Below, in pieces: positions 14,732 to 22,431 of a stretch of 34,910 nt of DNA. This DNA is from GCA-003244245 sp035276605. GTDB taxonomy: Bacteria; Actinomycetota; Actinomycetes; Mycobacteriales; Pseudonocardiaceae. The DNA lies in contig DATELN010000187.1 in assembly GCA_035276605.1 (NCBI GenBank), forward strand, positions 1-34,910, in the 5' to 3' direction. Made by a program: the position numbers and the translations under genes. How positions within the stretch are numbered: the stretch's first letter is position 1; every line of letters starts with the position of its first letter. The notes under the pieces were generated by a model. That model did no database searches, was not told where the DNA came from, and saw only the letters and a list, made by a program, of their open reading frames with translations.

Positions 14732-15631
14732 GTGTCGACGGTGCTGGACCTGCATCCCCCCAGTCCTCCAGGCGTGCCCCCCTTGCTGGCCCGCCTGGTC
14801 GATGATGCGGCGCTGTTCCCGCCGTCGCGGGCGAGCGTGGTCGATACCGTCAAGGCCTACCTGGCGGCCCGGCGCGCGCCGCATGCCGGCGTGATCGGTT
14901 TTCTGATCTGCCCGATTTCCCGGCTTGGTGCTCTGGTCAGCGCGTTGCGCAAGTCTCGTCCGGCGCGGCCGGTGGCGTTGTCGCTGGTCGCCGACACCGG
15001 GCTGGGTGGTCTGCCCAAGGCCATTTCCACCGCGCTGGACAACCCGAAGCTGCTGGATCTGCGGATGATCGAGGTACCTGCCCCTTCCGACGTCGATTCC
15101 ACCTGGCTGGTTCAGCTCACCGAGTTCGTACCCGACGACGTGGTTCGGGTCGTGGAGCCACGCCGCGGCCGGCCGGAGTGGTTGACCGGCGTGCGCCGGG
15201 TCGCCGAAGCCGGCTGCTGGCCCAAACTTCGGTGCGGCGGCACCTCCGTCGAGTCGTTCCCCACCGTCGAGGAGGTGGCCGATTTCCTGGCCATCACCAC
15301 CAGCGCCGGAGCGCCGTTCAAGGCAACTGCCGGGCTACACCATGTAGTCCGCCATCACGACAGCGCCACCGGCCTGACCCACCACGGGCTGCTCAACATG
15401 CTCGTCGGTACTGCCCACGCGGTATCCGGGGGAAGCGCCCACGAGGGACTACGGTGCACGGATGCATCCGCTTTGGCCGCCGAAGCCGGCGCGTTGTCGG
15501 CGGACAGCGCACGAGTTGTCCGTGAGGTGTTCGCCTGCTTCGGATCGGTGTCGCTGACCGACCCGGTCGCCGAGCTGGTCCGTCTGGGACTGCTTCCCAG
15601 CCCTGAACATCGCAGCGCCACCAAAGGCTGA
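14732..15631 (+). CDS. Conserved actinobacterial hypothetical protein (299 aa)
   Basis: I recognise no named catalytic domain. The protein has an alternating alpha/beta pattern: PPLLARLVDDAALFPPSRAS near the N-terminus, PVALSLVADTGLGGLPKAI, RVVEPRRGRP, then WPKLRCGGTSVESFPTVEEV and a His-rich GLHHVVRHHDSATGLTHHGL segment. The KLRCGG strand and HH motif resemble a TIM-barrel or metal-binding fold, but this is only an impression. Its place directly upstream of pheA may be conserved in other actinobacteria. I set the start at GTG 14732 from the promoter; the frame also allows GTG 14723. Confidence 0.7.
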   Translation: MSTVLDLHPPSPPGVPPLLARLVDDAALFPPSRASVVDTVKAYLAARRAPHAGVIGFLICPISRLGALVSALRKSRPARPVALSLVADTGLGGLPKAISTALDNPKLLDLRMIEVPAPSDVDSTWLVQLTEFVPDDVVRVVEPRRGRPEWLTGVRRVAEAGCWPKLRCGGTSVESFPTVEEVADFLAITTSAGAPFKATAGLHHVVRHHDSATGLTHHGLLNMLVGTAHAVSGGSAHEGLRCTDASALAAEAGALSADSARVVREVFACFGSVSLTDPVAELVRLGLLPSPEHRSATKG

Positions 15632-15671
15632 ACCCTTCCCTCCCCCTCTCCTCGCGTCCCTCGCGCTCGGC

Positions 15672-15732
15672 GTGTCGCTCTCTGGCGCCCCGCGTGTCGC
15701 TGTCTCGTGCAAGTGTGTCGCTGTCTCGTGCA
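15672..15732. repeat. Three tandem copies of a GTGTCGCT-type direct repeat upstream of pheA
   Basis: GTGTCGCTGTCTCGTGCA occurs exactly at 15694-15711 and again at 15715-15732 (period 21). A third, partial copy GTGTCGCTCTCT begins at 15672 (22 bases earlier). The array lies about 54-114 bases before the pheA start, that is two turns of helix per unit. It could be a regulator-binding array or part of a dispersed intergenic repeat. Confidence 0.75.
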
Positions 15733-15773
15733 TGGCGATTGCCGGCACCGCCGGCGGTGGGCCGCAGACCTCG

Positions 15774-15785
15774 TAGGCTCTCGGC
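15774..15785 (+). promoter_or_regulatory. Leaderless-type -10 box of pheA
   Basis: TAGGCT at 15774-15779, six bases, ATG 15786. Identical layout to the boxes at 2353 and 31431. Confidence 0.62.
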
Positions 15786-16688
15786 ATGACCGCCACCGCA
15801 TATCTCGGGCCTGAAGGAACGTTCGCCGAGCAGGCAGCCAGGATGCTGGTCCCAGACGACGAGCTGCGATCGGCGGTGTCGGTGTACGCGGCAATCGCGG
15901 CGCTGCGGGCACGTCAGGTGGATGCGGCGTGCGTGCCCGTGGAGAACTCGGTGGAGGGATCGGTCCCAGCCACTCTCGATGCGATGGTCGAAGGCGAGCC
16001 GGTGCTGGCAGTAGCCGAGGCCATCCTGCCAATCCAGTTCAGCGTGCTCGTCCGCCCCGGTACTGACGCAGCTCACGTACGCACCGTGGCGACCCATCCA
16101 CACGCCGCGGCGCAGGTCCGCTGCTGGCTCGGCACGCACCTACCGGACGCGACGACGACACTGACCGAATCCACGTCCGCCGCAGCAGTCGCGGTGCTCG
16201 AAAGCCGGGTCGACGCGGCGGTGTGCGCCCCGGTGGCACTGGCCCACTACCCGCTGGCCGAGCTGGCCACCGGGGTGCACGACAAGGACGATGCCAAGAC
16301 CCGCTTTCTGCTGCTGCGCCGTCCCGGCACGCTGCCGACCCCTACCGGCACCGACCGCACCTCCCTGGTCGCGGTAACCGCGGACCGGCCCGGAGCGCTG
16401 CTCGAGGTACTCGCCGAGTTCGCCCTGCGCGGAATCAACCTCACCCGCATCGAGTCCCGACCGATGAAGGCCCGGCTCGGGGAATACCAGTTCTTCCTGG
16501 ACTGCGAGGGTCACGTGGCTGAGGATGCGGTCGGCGACGCGCTAGGCGAGCTGCATCGGCGCTGCGCCTGGGTGCGCTTCTTGGGCTCCTACCCACGTGT
16601 CGGCGCCTCCCGCCCCGGCCCGGACCCCGCTGGGTTCTCCGCCGCGCAGGAATGGTTGCGCGCAGTGCGCGCCGGGCGCAGTGCGTGA
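15786..16688 (+). CDS. pheA: Prephenate dehydratase
   Basis: A 300-residue monofunctional prephenate dehydratase: prephenate to phenylpyruvate in phenylalanine biosynthesis, cytosolic. The catalytic domain is residues 1-185, with YLGPEGTFAEQAA at the N-terminus, CVPVENSVEGSV, and the active-site TRF motif in DDAKTRFLLL. The ACT regulatory domain (about 200-275) carries DRPGALLEVLAEF and RIESRP, the phenylalanine-binding elements, so feedback inhibition is expected. There is no chorismate mutase domain, as usual for actinobacteria. A leaderless promoter and an upstream repeat array precede it. The last four bases overlap the next gene (GTGA). Confidence 0.97.
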   Translation: MTATAYLGPEGTFAEQAARMLVPDDELRSAVSVYAAIAALRARQVDAACVPVENSVEGSVPATLDAMVEGEPVLAVAEAILPIQFSVLVRPGTDAAHVRTVATHPHAAAQVRCWLGTHLPDATTTLTESTSAAAVAVLESRVDAAVCAPVALAHYPLAELATGVHDKDDAKTRFLLLRRPGTLPTPTGTDRTSLVAVTADRPGALLEVLAEFALRGINLTRIESRPMKARLGEYQFFLDCEGHVAEDAVGDALGELHRRCAWVRFLGSYPRVGASRPGPDPAGFSAAQEWLRAVRAGRSA

Positions 16689-17296
16689 CGCTGCGGCTGG
16701 TGCTGGTCCGGCATGGGCAGACCACGGCGAACGCCAAGGGCGTCCTGGACACCAGGTTGCCCGGGCATGCGTTGTCCGAGGAGGGTCACCGGCAAGCCGC
16801 TGAGCTGGCGCAGCGACTGGCTGGCGAGCCGGTGGTCGCGGTGTACGCCAGCCGCGCGCTGCGCAGCCAGCAGACCGCTCGACCGGTTGCCGCCCAGCAC
16901 GGCTTGGCGGCTCAGATTCTCCACGGGGTGCACGAGGTGTTCCTCGGAGATCTCGAGGGGCGCGGAGCGCCCGAAGATCATCAAACTCTGCATGAGCTAT
17001 ACCGCGCCTGGTACTCCGGCGATCTGCAGGCGGCGCGTCCGGGTGGCGAATCGGGTAAGCAAGTGCTCGATCGCTACCTCGCCGACGTCGCGGCGATCCG
17101 ATCGGCGCACCGGGACGGCACCGCCGTGCTGGTCAGCCACGGTGCCGCCATCCGGTTAGCCGTGGTAGCACTGACAACCAACGTCGATGGCGCGTTTGCC
17201 GAACCGCGCTACCTGGCCAACGCCGCGGCAATCGTGCTTGAGGCCGACCAGACCGCCTGGCATTGCTTGCGCTGGGACGACATCGACATGAGTTAA
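16685..17296 (+). CDS. Histidine phosphatase (phosphoglycerate-mutase-like)
   Basis: A 203-residue member of the histidine phosphatase superfamily. The phospho-accepting motif is LVLVRHGQTTAN with H10. The acid region is HEVFLGDLEG and the second catalytic His is in LVSHGAAIRL. Small members without the mutase insert are broad phosphatases rather than glycolytic mutases. I prefer GTG 16685, which overlaps the pheA TGA (GTGA) and places the first strand directly at the N-terminus. ATG 16652 would add eleven basic residues inside pheA. The pheA-phosphatase pairing also occurs in mycobacteria. Confidence 0.9.
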   Translation: MTLRLVLVRHGQTTANAKGVLDTRLPGHALSEEGHRQAAELAQRLAGEPVVAVYASRALRSQQTARPVAAQHGLAAQILHGVHEVFLGDLEGRGAPEDHQTLHELYRAWYSGDLQAARPGGESGKQVLDRYLADVAAIRSAHRDGTAVLVSHGAAIRLAVVALTTNVDGAFAEPRYLANAAAIVLEADQTAWHCLRWDDIDMS

Positions 17297-17440
17297 CCCG
17301 CAGTCCTGGGTTCAGCTGCAAGACCACCCGCGAGAAGGTCGGGCGCTCCGGCCGAAGTCGTCGCCTACCCCGCTGTGCGTACCTAAGGACAGATCTCAGA
17401 AGCCGCGGCGAATTTCGTTTGTGTGCGGCAACCATGCGGC

Positions 17441-17452
17441 TACCATCGATCC
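17441..17452 (+). promoter_or_regulatory. Leaderless-type -10 box of small ORF 17453
   Basis: TACCAT at 17441-17446, six bases, ATG 17453: the same geometry as the chromosomal genes. Confidence 0.5.
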
Positions 17453-17641
17453 ATGGCCTCACAGCGAGCAGGACGTGGCCCGCTCAAGAATCCAAAGCGA
17501 TGGTTGTCCATAAGCTTATTTCTCTTATTGTGTGGGCAGGCTGCCGCGATAGGGATCGACCCGAGGGCGATCGCCCGGCCGATGTCAGCCACGACGAGGA
17601 CAGGTCGACAGCGCATCCGGTCACACCATGCACCGATCTGA
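17453..17641 (+). CDS. Small ORF, possibly the truncated 5' end of a membrane protein gene
   Basis: A 62-residue frame beginning MASQRAGRGPLKNPKRW, then one hydrophobic helix (SISLFLLLCGQAAAIGI, residues about 19-35), then a Thr/Arg-rich tail that does not look like folded protein. The basic N-terminus plus helix reads as a signal anchor. The perfect leaderless promoter argues that a real gene starts here, and the abrupt loss of protein-like sequence argues that its 3' part was lost at the junction with the accessory region. It could also be a genuine small membrane protein. Confidence 0.4.
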   Translation: MASQRAGRGPLKNPKRWLSISLFLLLCGQAAAIGIDPRAIARPMSATTRTGRQRIRSHHAPI

Positions 17642-17791
17642 AGGTCGATCAGTAGCTATGCCACCGCCTGCGGGGTCTTGCAGCGTCGATACCTCGAAAG
17701 TCGACGCGTGCACGGTGCCATAGCAGCCCGCCCATCTGCCGGTAACGCTCAGCGACTAATACCTGTCGACCCTGTGATGTCATAGAGCAGT

Positions 17792-17817
17792 TTCTACAAG
17801 CGGAATAGATTGTAGAA
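17792..17817. promoter_or_regulatory. Inverted repeat overlapping a -10 box at the head of the glycosyltransferase operon
   Basis: TTCTACAA (17792-17799), ten bases, TTGTAGAA (17810-17817): a perfect 8-bp dyad. TAGATT at 17806-17811 is a candidate -10 box, and its predicted transcription start (about 17817) falls at the end of the right arm. A dyad covering -10 and +1 is a typical repressor operator. The protein that would bind it is not identified. Confidence 0.45.
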
Positions 17818-17963
17818 TGGGCGGCGTGCTGGCGCATGTGTCAGTCCGGCTTGACGCCGGATCGAGCGAGACGAGCGGACCTGCACCGCGGCGACCCCGG
17901 CGCGCGCCACCTCCGCGACGGCCTGCCGGCCTACACCTGATTGTTGGTCGAGTTGGTTCATGA
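17817..17963 (+). CDS. Possible 48-aa leader ORF coupled to the glycosyltransferase gene
   Basis: ATG 17817 lies five bases after the TAGATT box. It opens a frame (MGGVLAHVSVRLDAGSSE..., rich in Pro and Arg) ending TGA 17961-17963, which overlaps the ATG of the glycosyltransferase (ATGA). No family is recognised and composition is low-complexity, so the frame may be a translated leader or chance. A competing frame at 17836-17940 is not coupled. Confidence 0.3.
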   Translation: MGGVLAHVSVRLDAGSSETSGPAPRRPRRAPPPRRPAGLHLIVGRVGS

Positions 17964-18949
17964 CCAGGCGAGCGCTACTGGTCTCTACCGCGAACCCGTA
18001 CCCGATTGTCACCAACGGCTGCGCGCGGTTAGTCCACGACTACCAACTTACGATGTTCCCCCAATATGACATCTACTTTCTTCTTACCCGTCCGGGTGAT
18101 TGGACTCCTCTTCGGCTGTTCTACCAAGGCCGGCCCGTCGACGGGGTGTCGCACGTTCGAGACTTCTTTGCCTTTGGCTTCGCTTTTGTTATGTTCATCG
18201 GCTTCAAAGAAAATGAGTTCACCAGGCAGCTGGCCAGTTTTTGGCCATCTTTCTGCCTCACCGACACCTATCCGCATCCGGATGTCCCCAACGTGATGTT
18301 CCGCGGTGTCCTGTCCCATCGCGCTGCCGAGCGGCACCGCGATCTCCTCCTGGTAGGTGGCTGCTACGACGACAGAGTTTTCTATCCCGACCGCAGAGAC
18401 GAAGACCTGGTGCTTGCCGTCGGCCGGATCCATCCTGACAAAAACCAGCTCGAGCTAGTGCGCAGGTACCGGCGGGCGATCTTCGACGAGTACGGCCTGT
18501 CTCTGCATCTGGTGGGAGGGGTCGACGATCAGGACTATTTCGACGAGGTGTGCAGGTACGTCGATAGCCCGGCGATCGTGTCGAGCATCGATCCGGCCGA
18601 TCCACTCGGCGTCGGTAGCTGGCGTACGGCCTCGGAGATCGCCCAGCTGTGCAACCGGGCCCGCCTGTTCGTGTCCGCGTCACCAAAGGAAAGCTTCGGT
18701 ATGGCGATGATCGAAGCGATGGCCTGCGGCACTACCTGCGTCGTCAACGGCGACTACCGCGGTTTCGTAGCGGCCGACCTACGTCCCCAGGTCTATGGAC
18801 ACATCACCGGCCAGCAAGGTTGCGTCGTCGACCTCGTCGCCCAGGCACTCCACGATGACGTCCGCATCGACGCCTCCGCCTGGGCGAAGAAGTACTCGGT
18901 GAGCGACACGCAGGCGGTCCTGTCGCGGTTCATCGATGAGCGGCTATAG
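17960..18949 (+). CDS. Glycosyltransferase, GT4-type (GT-B fold)
   Basis: A 329-residue retaining glycosyltransferase. The C-terminal nucleotide-sugar domain has VLAVGRIHPDKNQLELVRRY and the E(x7)E motif in SPKESFGMAMIEAMACG. The N-terminal acceptor domain (VSTANPYPIVTNGCARLV) is shortened and enriched in aromatic residues (FFAFGFAFVMFIGF). It is somewhat less GC-rich than flanking genes, consistent with transfer. It is the first enzyme of a six-gene operon with very short gaps (stop TAG, then GTG 18952). Donor and acceptor are unknown. It lacks a signal peptide and should act at the cytosolic face of the membrane. Confidence 0.88.
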   Translation: MTRRALLVSTANPYPIVTNGCARLVHDYQLTMFPQYDIYFLLTRPGDWTPLRLFYQGRPVDGVSHVRDFFAFGFAFVMFIGFKENEFTRQLASFWPSFCLTDTYPHPDVPNVMFRGVLSHRAAERHRDLLLVGGCYDDRVFYPDRRDEDLVLAVGRIHPDKNQLELVRRYRRAIFDEYGLSLHLVGGVDDQDYFDEVCRYVDSPAIVSSIDPADPLGVGSWRTASEIAQLCNRARLFVSASPKESFGMAMIEAMACGTTCVVNGDYRGFVAADLRPQVYGHITGQQGCVVDLVAQALHDDVRIDASAWAKKYSVSDTQAVLSRFIDERL

Positions 18950-18951
18950 GC

Positions 18952-20055
18952 GTGATGCGCGTCGGCCTCGTCATCTTCGGCAGCCTGGAGACGCTCACCG
19001 GCGGATATCTCTACGACCGCCGGTTGCTCGATTACCTCGGGTCCAAGGGCGATCAGACCCGCGTGGTGTCCCTTCCCTGGCGGACTTACCCTCGCCAGCT
19101 CGCCGACAATTTGTCCTGGTCGCTGGCTCGGCGGCTGGCGGAGGGCTGCTTTGACATCCTGCTGCAGGACGAGCTGAACCATCCCTCGCTGGTCGTGCTC
19201 AACCGTTGGCTCAGGGCACGGGCCGGCTATCCCATCGTCACGCTGGTCCACCTGCTGCGCTCCAGCGAGCGCAGCGCGTCACCGCTGCGCCACGCCTACG
19301 GGGCGGTGGAGCGCCAATACCTCGCCACGGTCGATGCTGCGGTGTTCAACTGCGAGACCACCCGCGAGGCGGCCGAGGGGCTGCTGGGGCGCGGCATTCC
19401 CGGCGTCGTCGCCTACCCCAGTGGTGATCACCTGAGAATGCAGATTTCGGAAGCCGAGATAGCCGCGCGAGCGCGAGGGACGGGTCCTCTTCGCATCCTC
19501 AGCGTCGCCAACGTGGTCCCCGGCAAGGGGCTGCACGTCCTGGTCGCCGCCCTGGCCCGGCTTCCGGCTCAGAGCTGGCGATTGACCGTCGCTGGCAGCC
19601 TGACCACGGACCCGGTATACGTCACCCGTCTCCGCATCCTGATCGGACGTCTGGGGCTGGACGCCAACGTCGAGCTGCTGGGCACCGTGCCCAATCAGCG
19701 GATTGCCGACCTCCTCACCAGAAGCCATGTGTTGGCGCTGCCCTCGTCGTACGAGGCCCTGGGCATCGCCTATCTGGAGGCCATGCGGTTCGGGCTTCCA
19801 GTGATTGCCACTTCCGCAGGAGGGGCTCACGAGGTCGTCGACGAGGGTCGCGAAGGGCTCTTCGTCGCACCAGGCGATGTCGACACCCTCAGCGGGCACC
19901 TCCAGGCGCTGGTCGCCGACCGTGAGCTGGTGCTGCAGATGGGGCTAGCAGCTCGACGGCGGGCCGCCCGGCACCCGACCTGGGACCAGTCCTTCGCGTG
20001 CGCTCGCGACCTGTTTTGCTCCTTAGTAGCCTCCCACCAGCGTCGTAGCCGCTAA
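18952..20055 (+). CDS. Glycosyltransferase, GT4 family
   Basis: A 367-residue GT-B glycosyltransferase. The glycine-rich N-terminal loop is VIFGSLETLTGGYLYDRRLLDYL. (I split it as VIFGSLETLTGGYLYDRR then LLDYL.) The donor domain has RILSVANVVPGKGLHVLVAA, GTVPNQRIADLL and the E(x7)E motif in SYEALGIAYLEAMRFGLPVI. GTG 18952 and ATG 18955 are both possible, two or five bases after the preceding stop. It is complete. It may act after or together with the preceding transferase. The TAA stop at 20053-20055 is part of the Shine-Dalgarno region of the next gene. Confidence 0.92.
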   Translation: MMRVGLVIFGSLETLTGGYLYDRRLLDYLGSKGDQTRVVSLPWRTYPRQLADNLSWSLARRLAEGCFDILLQDELNHPSLVVLNRWLRARAGYPIVTLVHLLRSSERSASPLRHAYGAVERQYLATVDAAVFNCETTREAAEGLLGRGIPGVVAYPSGDHLRMQISEAEIAARARGTGPLRILSVANVVPGKGLHVLVAALARLPAQSWRLTVAGSLTTDPVYVTRLRILIGRLGLDANVELLGTVPNQRIADLLTRSHVLALPSSYEALGIAYLEAMRFGLPVIATSAGGAHEVVDEGREGLFVAPGDVDTLSGHLQALVADRELVLQMGLAARRRAARHPTWDQSFACARDLFCSLVASHQRRSR

Positions 20056-20070
20056 GGAGACCTTGCTCTG
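20054..20070 (+). promoter_or_regulatory. Shine-Dalgarno site supporting a CTG start
   Basis: AAGGAG at 20054-20059 lies eight bases before CTG 20068. The same frame is closed by TAA 20053-20055 and holds no ATG, GTG or TTG between that stop and the conserved-looking coding sequence, so CTG is the only near-cognate start at proper spacing. Confidence 0.6.
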
Positions 20071-20922
20071 ATCACTTACCAGCAGCTCCCCCAGTACTAC
20101 GACTGGCTGTCCCGTTACGTCCAGCTCGCGAACTGGCTGTCCTACGGGGACCGCTTCGCCTCCTTCACCATGCACAAACAGCTGAGGATTCAAGCCGCCA
20201 ACAGCCGCACGGTGGGTCTCGAGTACGCCAATGCGCGGGTGTTGGCCGTGGCCGGCCTGGCGCCCGGACCGCGGGTGCTCGACGCGGGCTGCGGCTTCGG
20301 CGGGACGATCTTCCACTGGCAGCCCCGGATCGGTGGTCGGTATGAGGGCATCACACTGAGCCGGGTCCAGCTGGCTGTCGCGCAGCGCGAAGCACGCCGG
20401 CGCGGGATCGCAGACGTCTGCCGGTTCCGTTTGCAAAGCTATGATGGGCCACTCGGGACCGGTTTCGATGCGGTCGTCGCTATCGAGTCGCTCATCCATT
20501 CCCCCAATCTCGACCGCACGCTGATCAACCTGGCGAGTGCACTCGCGCCCGGCGCCGTACTCCTCGTGCTCGACGACATGGCGGCCTGCCGCCTCGACCG
20601 CCACCGGCCAGCCGAAGCCGACCTGCTGCGCAGGCACTGGGGCTGCGCCCGCTACTGGACCTACGACGACTACCGACACGGACTCCACCACGCTGGGTTA
20701 TCGCTGGTGCACGACGAAGACCTCAGCGCCCTGATGCGCCCGCGCCGCGACGAGACCCTCCACTGCCTGGAGCGGACGTATTCGTTGCTGCATCGAAGGA
20801 TCCCGCTACCGGCGGCGCGCACGGTCGTCTCCGCCTATCTCGGGGGGATCGCTCTGGAGCGGCTGCACGCCTCGGGGGACGTGCACTACCGGCTCCTCGT
20901 CGCGCGCAAGGCGGAGCGGTGA
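20068..20922 (+). CDS. SAM-dependent methyltransferase with probable CTG start
   Basis: A 284-residue class I methyltransferase. The SAM motif I is VLDAGCGFGGT; the post-motif region is GITLSRVQLAVAQREARRRG; the motif IV region is FDAVVAIESLIHS, resembling small-molecule and lipid methyltransferases of the cyclopropane-synthase/tocopherol type. From CTG 20068 the frame reads ITYQQLPQYYDWLSRYVQLA, then NWLSYGDRFASFTMHKQ, a protein-like N-terminal helix that an ATG 20170 start would discard. It sits between glycosyltransferase and second methyltransferase genes, and the stop TGA overlaps the next start. A role in tailoring the sugar or lipid product is likely. Confidence 0.87.
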   Translation: MITYQQLPQYYDWLSRYVQLANWLSYGDRFASFTMHKQLRIQAANSRTVGLEYANARVLAVAGLAPGPRVLDAGCGFGGTIFHWQPRIGGRYEGITLSRVQLAVAQREARRRGIADVCRFRLQSYDGPLGTGFDAVVAIESLIHSPNLDRTLINLASALAPGAVLLVLDDMAACRLDRHRPAEADLLRRHWGCARYWTYDDYRHGLHHAGLSLVHDEDLSALMRPRRDETLHCLERTYSLLHRRIPLPAARTVVSAYLGGIALERLHASGDVHYRLLVARKAER

Positions 20923-21545
20923 TGGGTAGACCGGATCTGCCCAGCCGGTACGACTCCTGTCCCGAGATATGCGGCCGCCTAGAACATCCTGGCCTGGCCA
21001 CCGATATGCCGATCTGGATCGATCACACCCAGGAGGCGACGACGGTCGACCAGGCGGGTATCGAAGACGCGCTCGACGGGATGGACCTGCGGGACCGGTG
21101 CATCCTCCATGTCGGCGTCGGCAACTCCCGCTTCGCCCAGCGGTTCGCCGGCCAGGTCCGCCTCGTAGACGGTCTCACGGTGAGCCACCGGGAAGAAGAA
21201 GTCGCCAACTCCCTGCGGATTCCCAACTACACGGTTTATTTCCTGAGCAAGTACAGCAGGGAGTTTCTCACCACTATCGAAAATAAGTACGATTTCATCG
21301 TCGACAATAACCTGGCCAGCTTCGCCTGCTGCAAATACCATTTCTTCCGGATGTTCGACAACTACCTGTGGTGCCTTCGGCCGGGCGGCCGGATCCTGAC
21401 CGATCAGCGCGGCATGGACTGGACGGTCGACAACGATCCCCGCTGGCAGCTGACCTTCTCCGACCTCGTCGCGCTGGAGCGACGATTTCCGGTGGCCGTG
21501 GAGAAGGTCACCGACACCGTTTATGCGATCGGTGCCATCCCGTGA
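20919..21545 (+). CDS. Methyltransferase-like protein
   Basis: A 208-residue Rossmann-type protein. ILHVGVGNSRFAQRFAG corresponds to SAM motif I with a modified glycine pattern (GVGNSRF). The downstream blocks are YDFIVDNNLASFACCKYHFF and WCLRPGGRILTDQRGMDWTV, matching motifs IV and VI of class I methyltransferases. GTG 20919 overlaps the previous TGA; ATG 20922 follows directly. The N-terminal 40 residues may be a cap. The unusual DNNLAS in place of an acidic catalytic motif leaves the substrate open. A nodulation- or sugar-methyltransferase-like role is possible but unproven. Confidence 0.75.
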   Translation: MMGRPDLPSRYDSCPEICGRLEHPGLATDMPIWIDHTQEATTVDQAGIEDALDGMDLRDRCILHVGVGNSRFAQRFAGQVRLVDGLTVSHREEEVANSLRIPNYTVYFLSKYSREFLTTIENKYDFIVDNNLASFACCKYHFFRMFDNYLWCLRPGGRILTDQRGMDWTVDNDPRWQLTFSDLVALERRFPVAVEKVTDTVYAIGAIP

Positions 21546-22417
21546 CCCACAATCCGGCGCTAGCCGAGCTCGGTTTCTCGGCGGACGATCGCGTCGTCAT
21601 CGTCCACGCCGACGACGTCGGCATGTGCCAGGCGACCATCGAGGCCTTCTTCGAGCTCGCACAGTCCGGGGTGACCTCTGCCGGGTCGGTGATGGTGCCC
21701 TGCCCCTGGTTCCCCGCAGTGGCAGCCGGCTGCCGCAATCACGCCGGGCTTGACGTCGGCGTACACCTGACGCTGACCAGCGAATGGGACGGCTACCGCT
21801 GGGCTCCCATCTCCACCCGGGACCCAGCATCCGGGCTGCTGGACGAGGAGGGCTACTTCCACCGCAATCAAAACCGGTGGGGCAGCGTCGACCCGGCGGC
21901 CGTGCGCCACGAAGCGCAGGCTCAGGTCGACCGTGCGCTGGCGGCGGGGCTGGATCTGACGCACATCGACCACCACATGTTCGCCATGCTGCGTCCTGCT
22001 TTGGTGGATCAGTACGTCAGCCTCGGCTTCAGCCGGCAGCTTCCGGTCCTGATGACTCGCCAGCCGCAGTGGGTGGCGGCACTGTCTGAACAGGCCATCG
22101 CCGGATGGGAGCAGCAGGGGCTGCCGGTTTTCGACCACCTCAGGGAGATGCCCCTGAATGAGCCGCCGACGAACCGGCTTGAGCTGACCAGAAGGCTGTT
22201 CGACGAGCTACCGCCCGGATTGACCTACCTGATCACTCATCCAGCCAAAGACACCCCGGAACTGCGAGCCATCGCCCCCGACTGGCGGGCGCGCGTGGCG
22301 GACTTCGACACCTTCCGCGACGACGGGCTCGCCCATCATCTGCGGCGGCATGGTATCCAGGTCATCGGCTGGAGACCGTTGCTGGAGTTGATGCGGGCAA
22401 GGCGCAACCGACCCTGA
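21542..22417 (+). CDS. YdjC/ChbG-family carbohydrate deacetylase
   Basis: A 291-residue member of the YdjC family (ChbG, HpnK), metal-dependent enzymes that remove N-acetyl groups from sugars. Metal-binding motifs are VIVHADDVGMCQAT (Asp-Asp), DVGVHLTLTSEWDGYRW and THIDHHMFAM. The fold is a deformed TIM barrel and the length is normal. GTG 21542 overlaps the preceding TGA (GTGA). In HpnK-type pathways the deacetylase acts on a glycosylated intermediate made by a neighbouring glycosyltransferase, so here it may deacetylate the product of the GT4 enzymes. Confidence 0.92.
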   Translation: MTHNPALAELGFSADDRVVIVHADDVGMCQATIEAFFELAQSGVTSAGSVMVPCPWFPAVAAGCRNHAGLDVGVHLTLTSEWDGYRWAPISTRDPASGLLDEEGYFHRNQNRWGSVDPAAVRHEAQAQVDRALAAGLDLTHIDHHMFAMLRPALVDQYVSLGFSRQLPVLMTRQPQWVAALSEQAIAGWEQQGLPVFDHLREMPLNEPPTNRLELTRRLFDELPPGLTYLITHPAKDTPELRAIAPDWRARVADFDTFRDDGLAHHLRRHGIQVIGWRPLLELMRARRNRP

Positions 22418-22431
22418 GAGCGAGACGAGAC

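Larger units (their letters stand above)
17297..17959. other. Junction spacer between chromosomal block and glycosyltransferase operon
   Basis: The 663 bases hold no long gene. They contain a small leaderless-type frame (17453-17641), a stretch with nothing recognisable (17642-17790), an inverted repeat over a -10 box (17792-17817) and a second small frame coupled to the glycosyltransferase (17817-17963). Local AT content rises around 17395-17460, 17505-17530 and 17780-17820. No tRNA, integrase or attachment-site repeat is visible. Confidence 0.55.

Noticed and set aside
17263..17655. 130-codon frame after the first histidine phosphatase
   Set aside because: It starts inside the phosphatase gene and has no protein-like pattern. 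The shorter frame at 17453 with its own promoter is preferred.
17836..17940. 34-codon frame MCQSGLTPD... before the glycosyltransferase
   Set aside because: It has no promoter or ribosome site of its own and ends 20 bases before the glycosyltransferase start, whereas the 17817 frame is coupled to it.
17297..17959. tRNA gene or integrase-type attachment site at the left edge of the accessory block
   Set aside because: No cloverleaf-compatible sequence, no conserved T-loop GTTC.A.TC and no matching direct repeat at the right edge could be found by eye.
21368..21541. Upstream extension of the deacetylase frame
   Set aside because: Lies wholly within the methyltransferase-like gene in another frame. 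GTG 21542 with its GTGA overlap starts just before the first strand.
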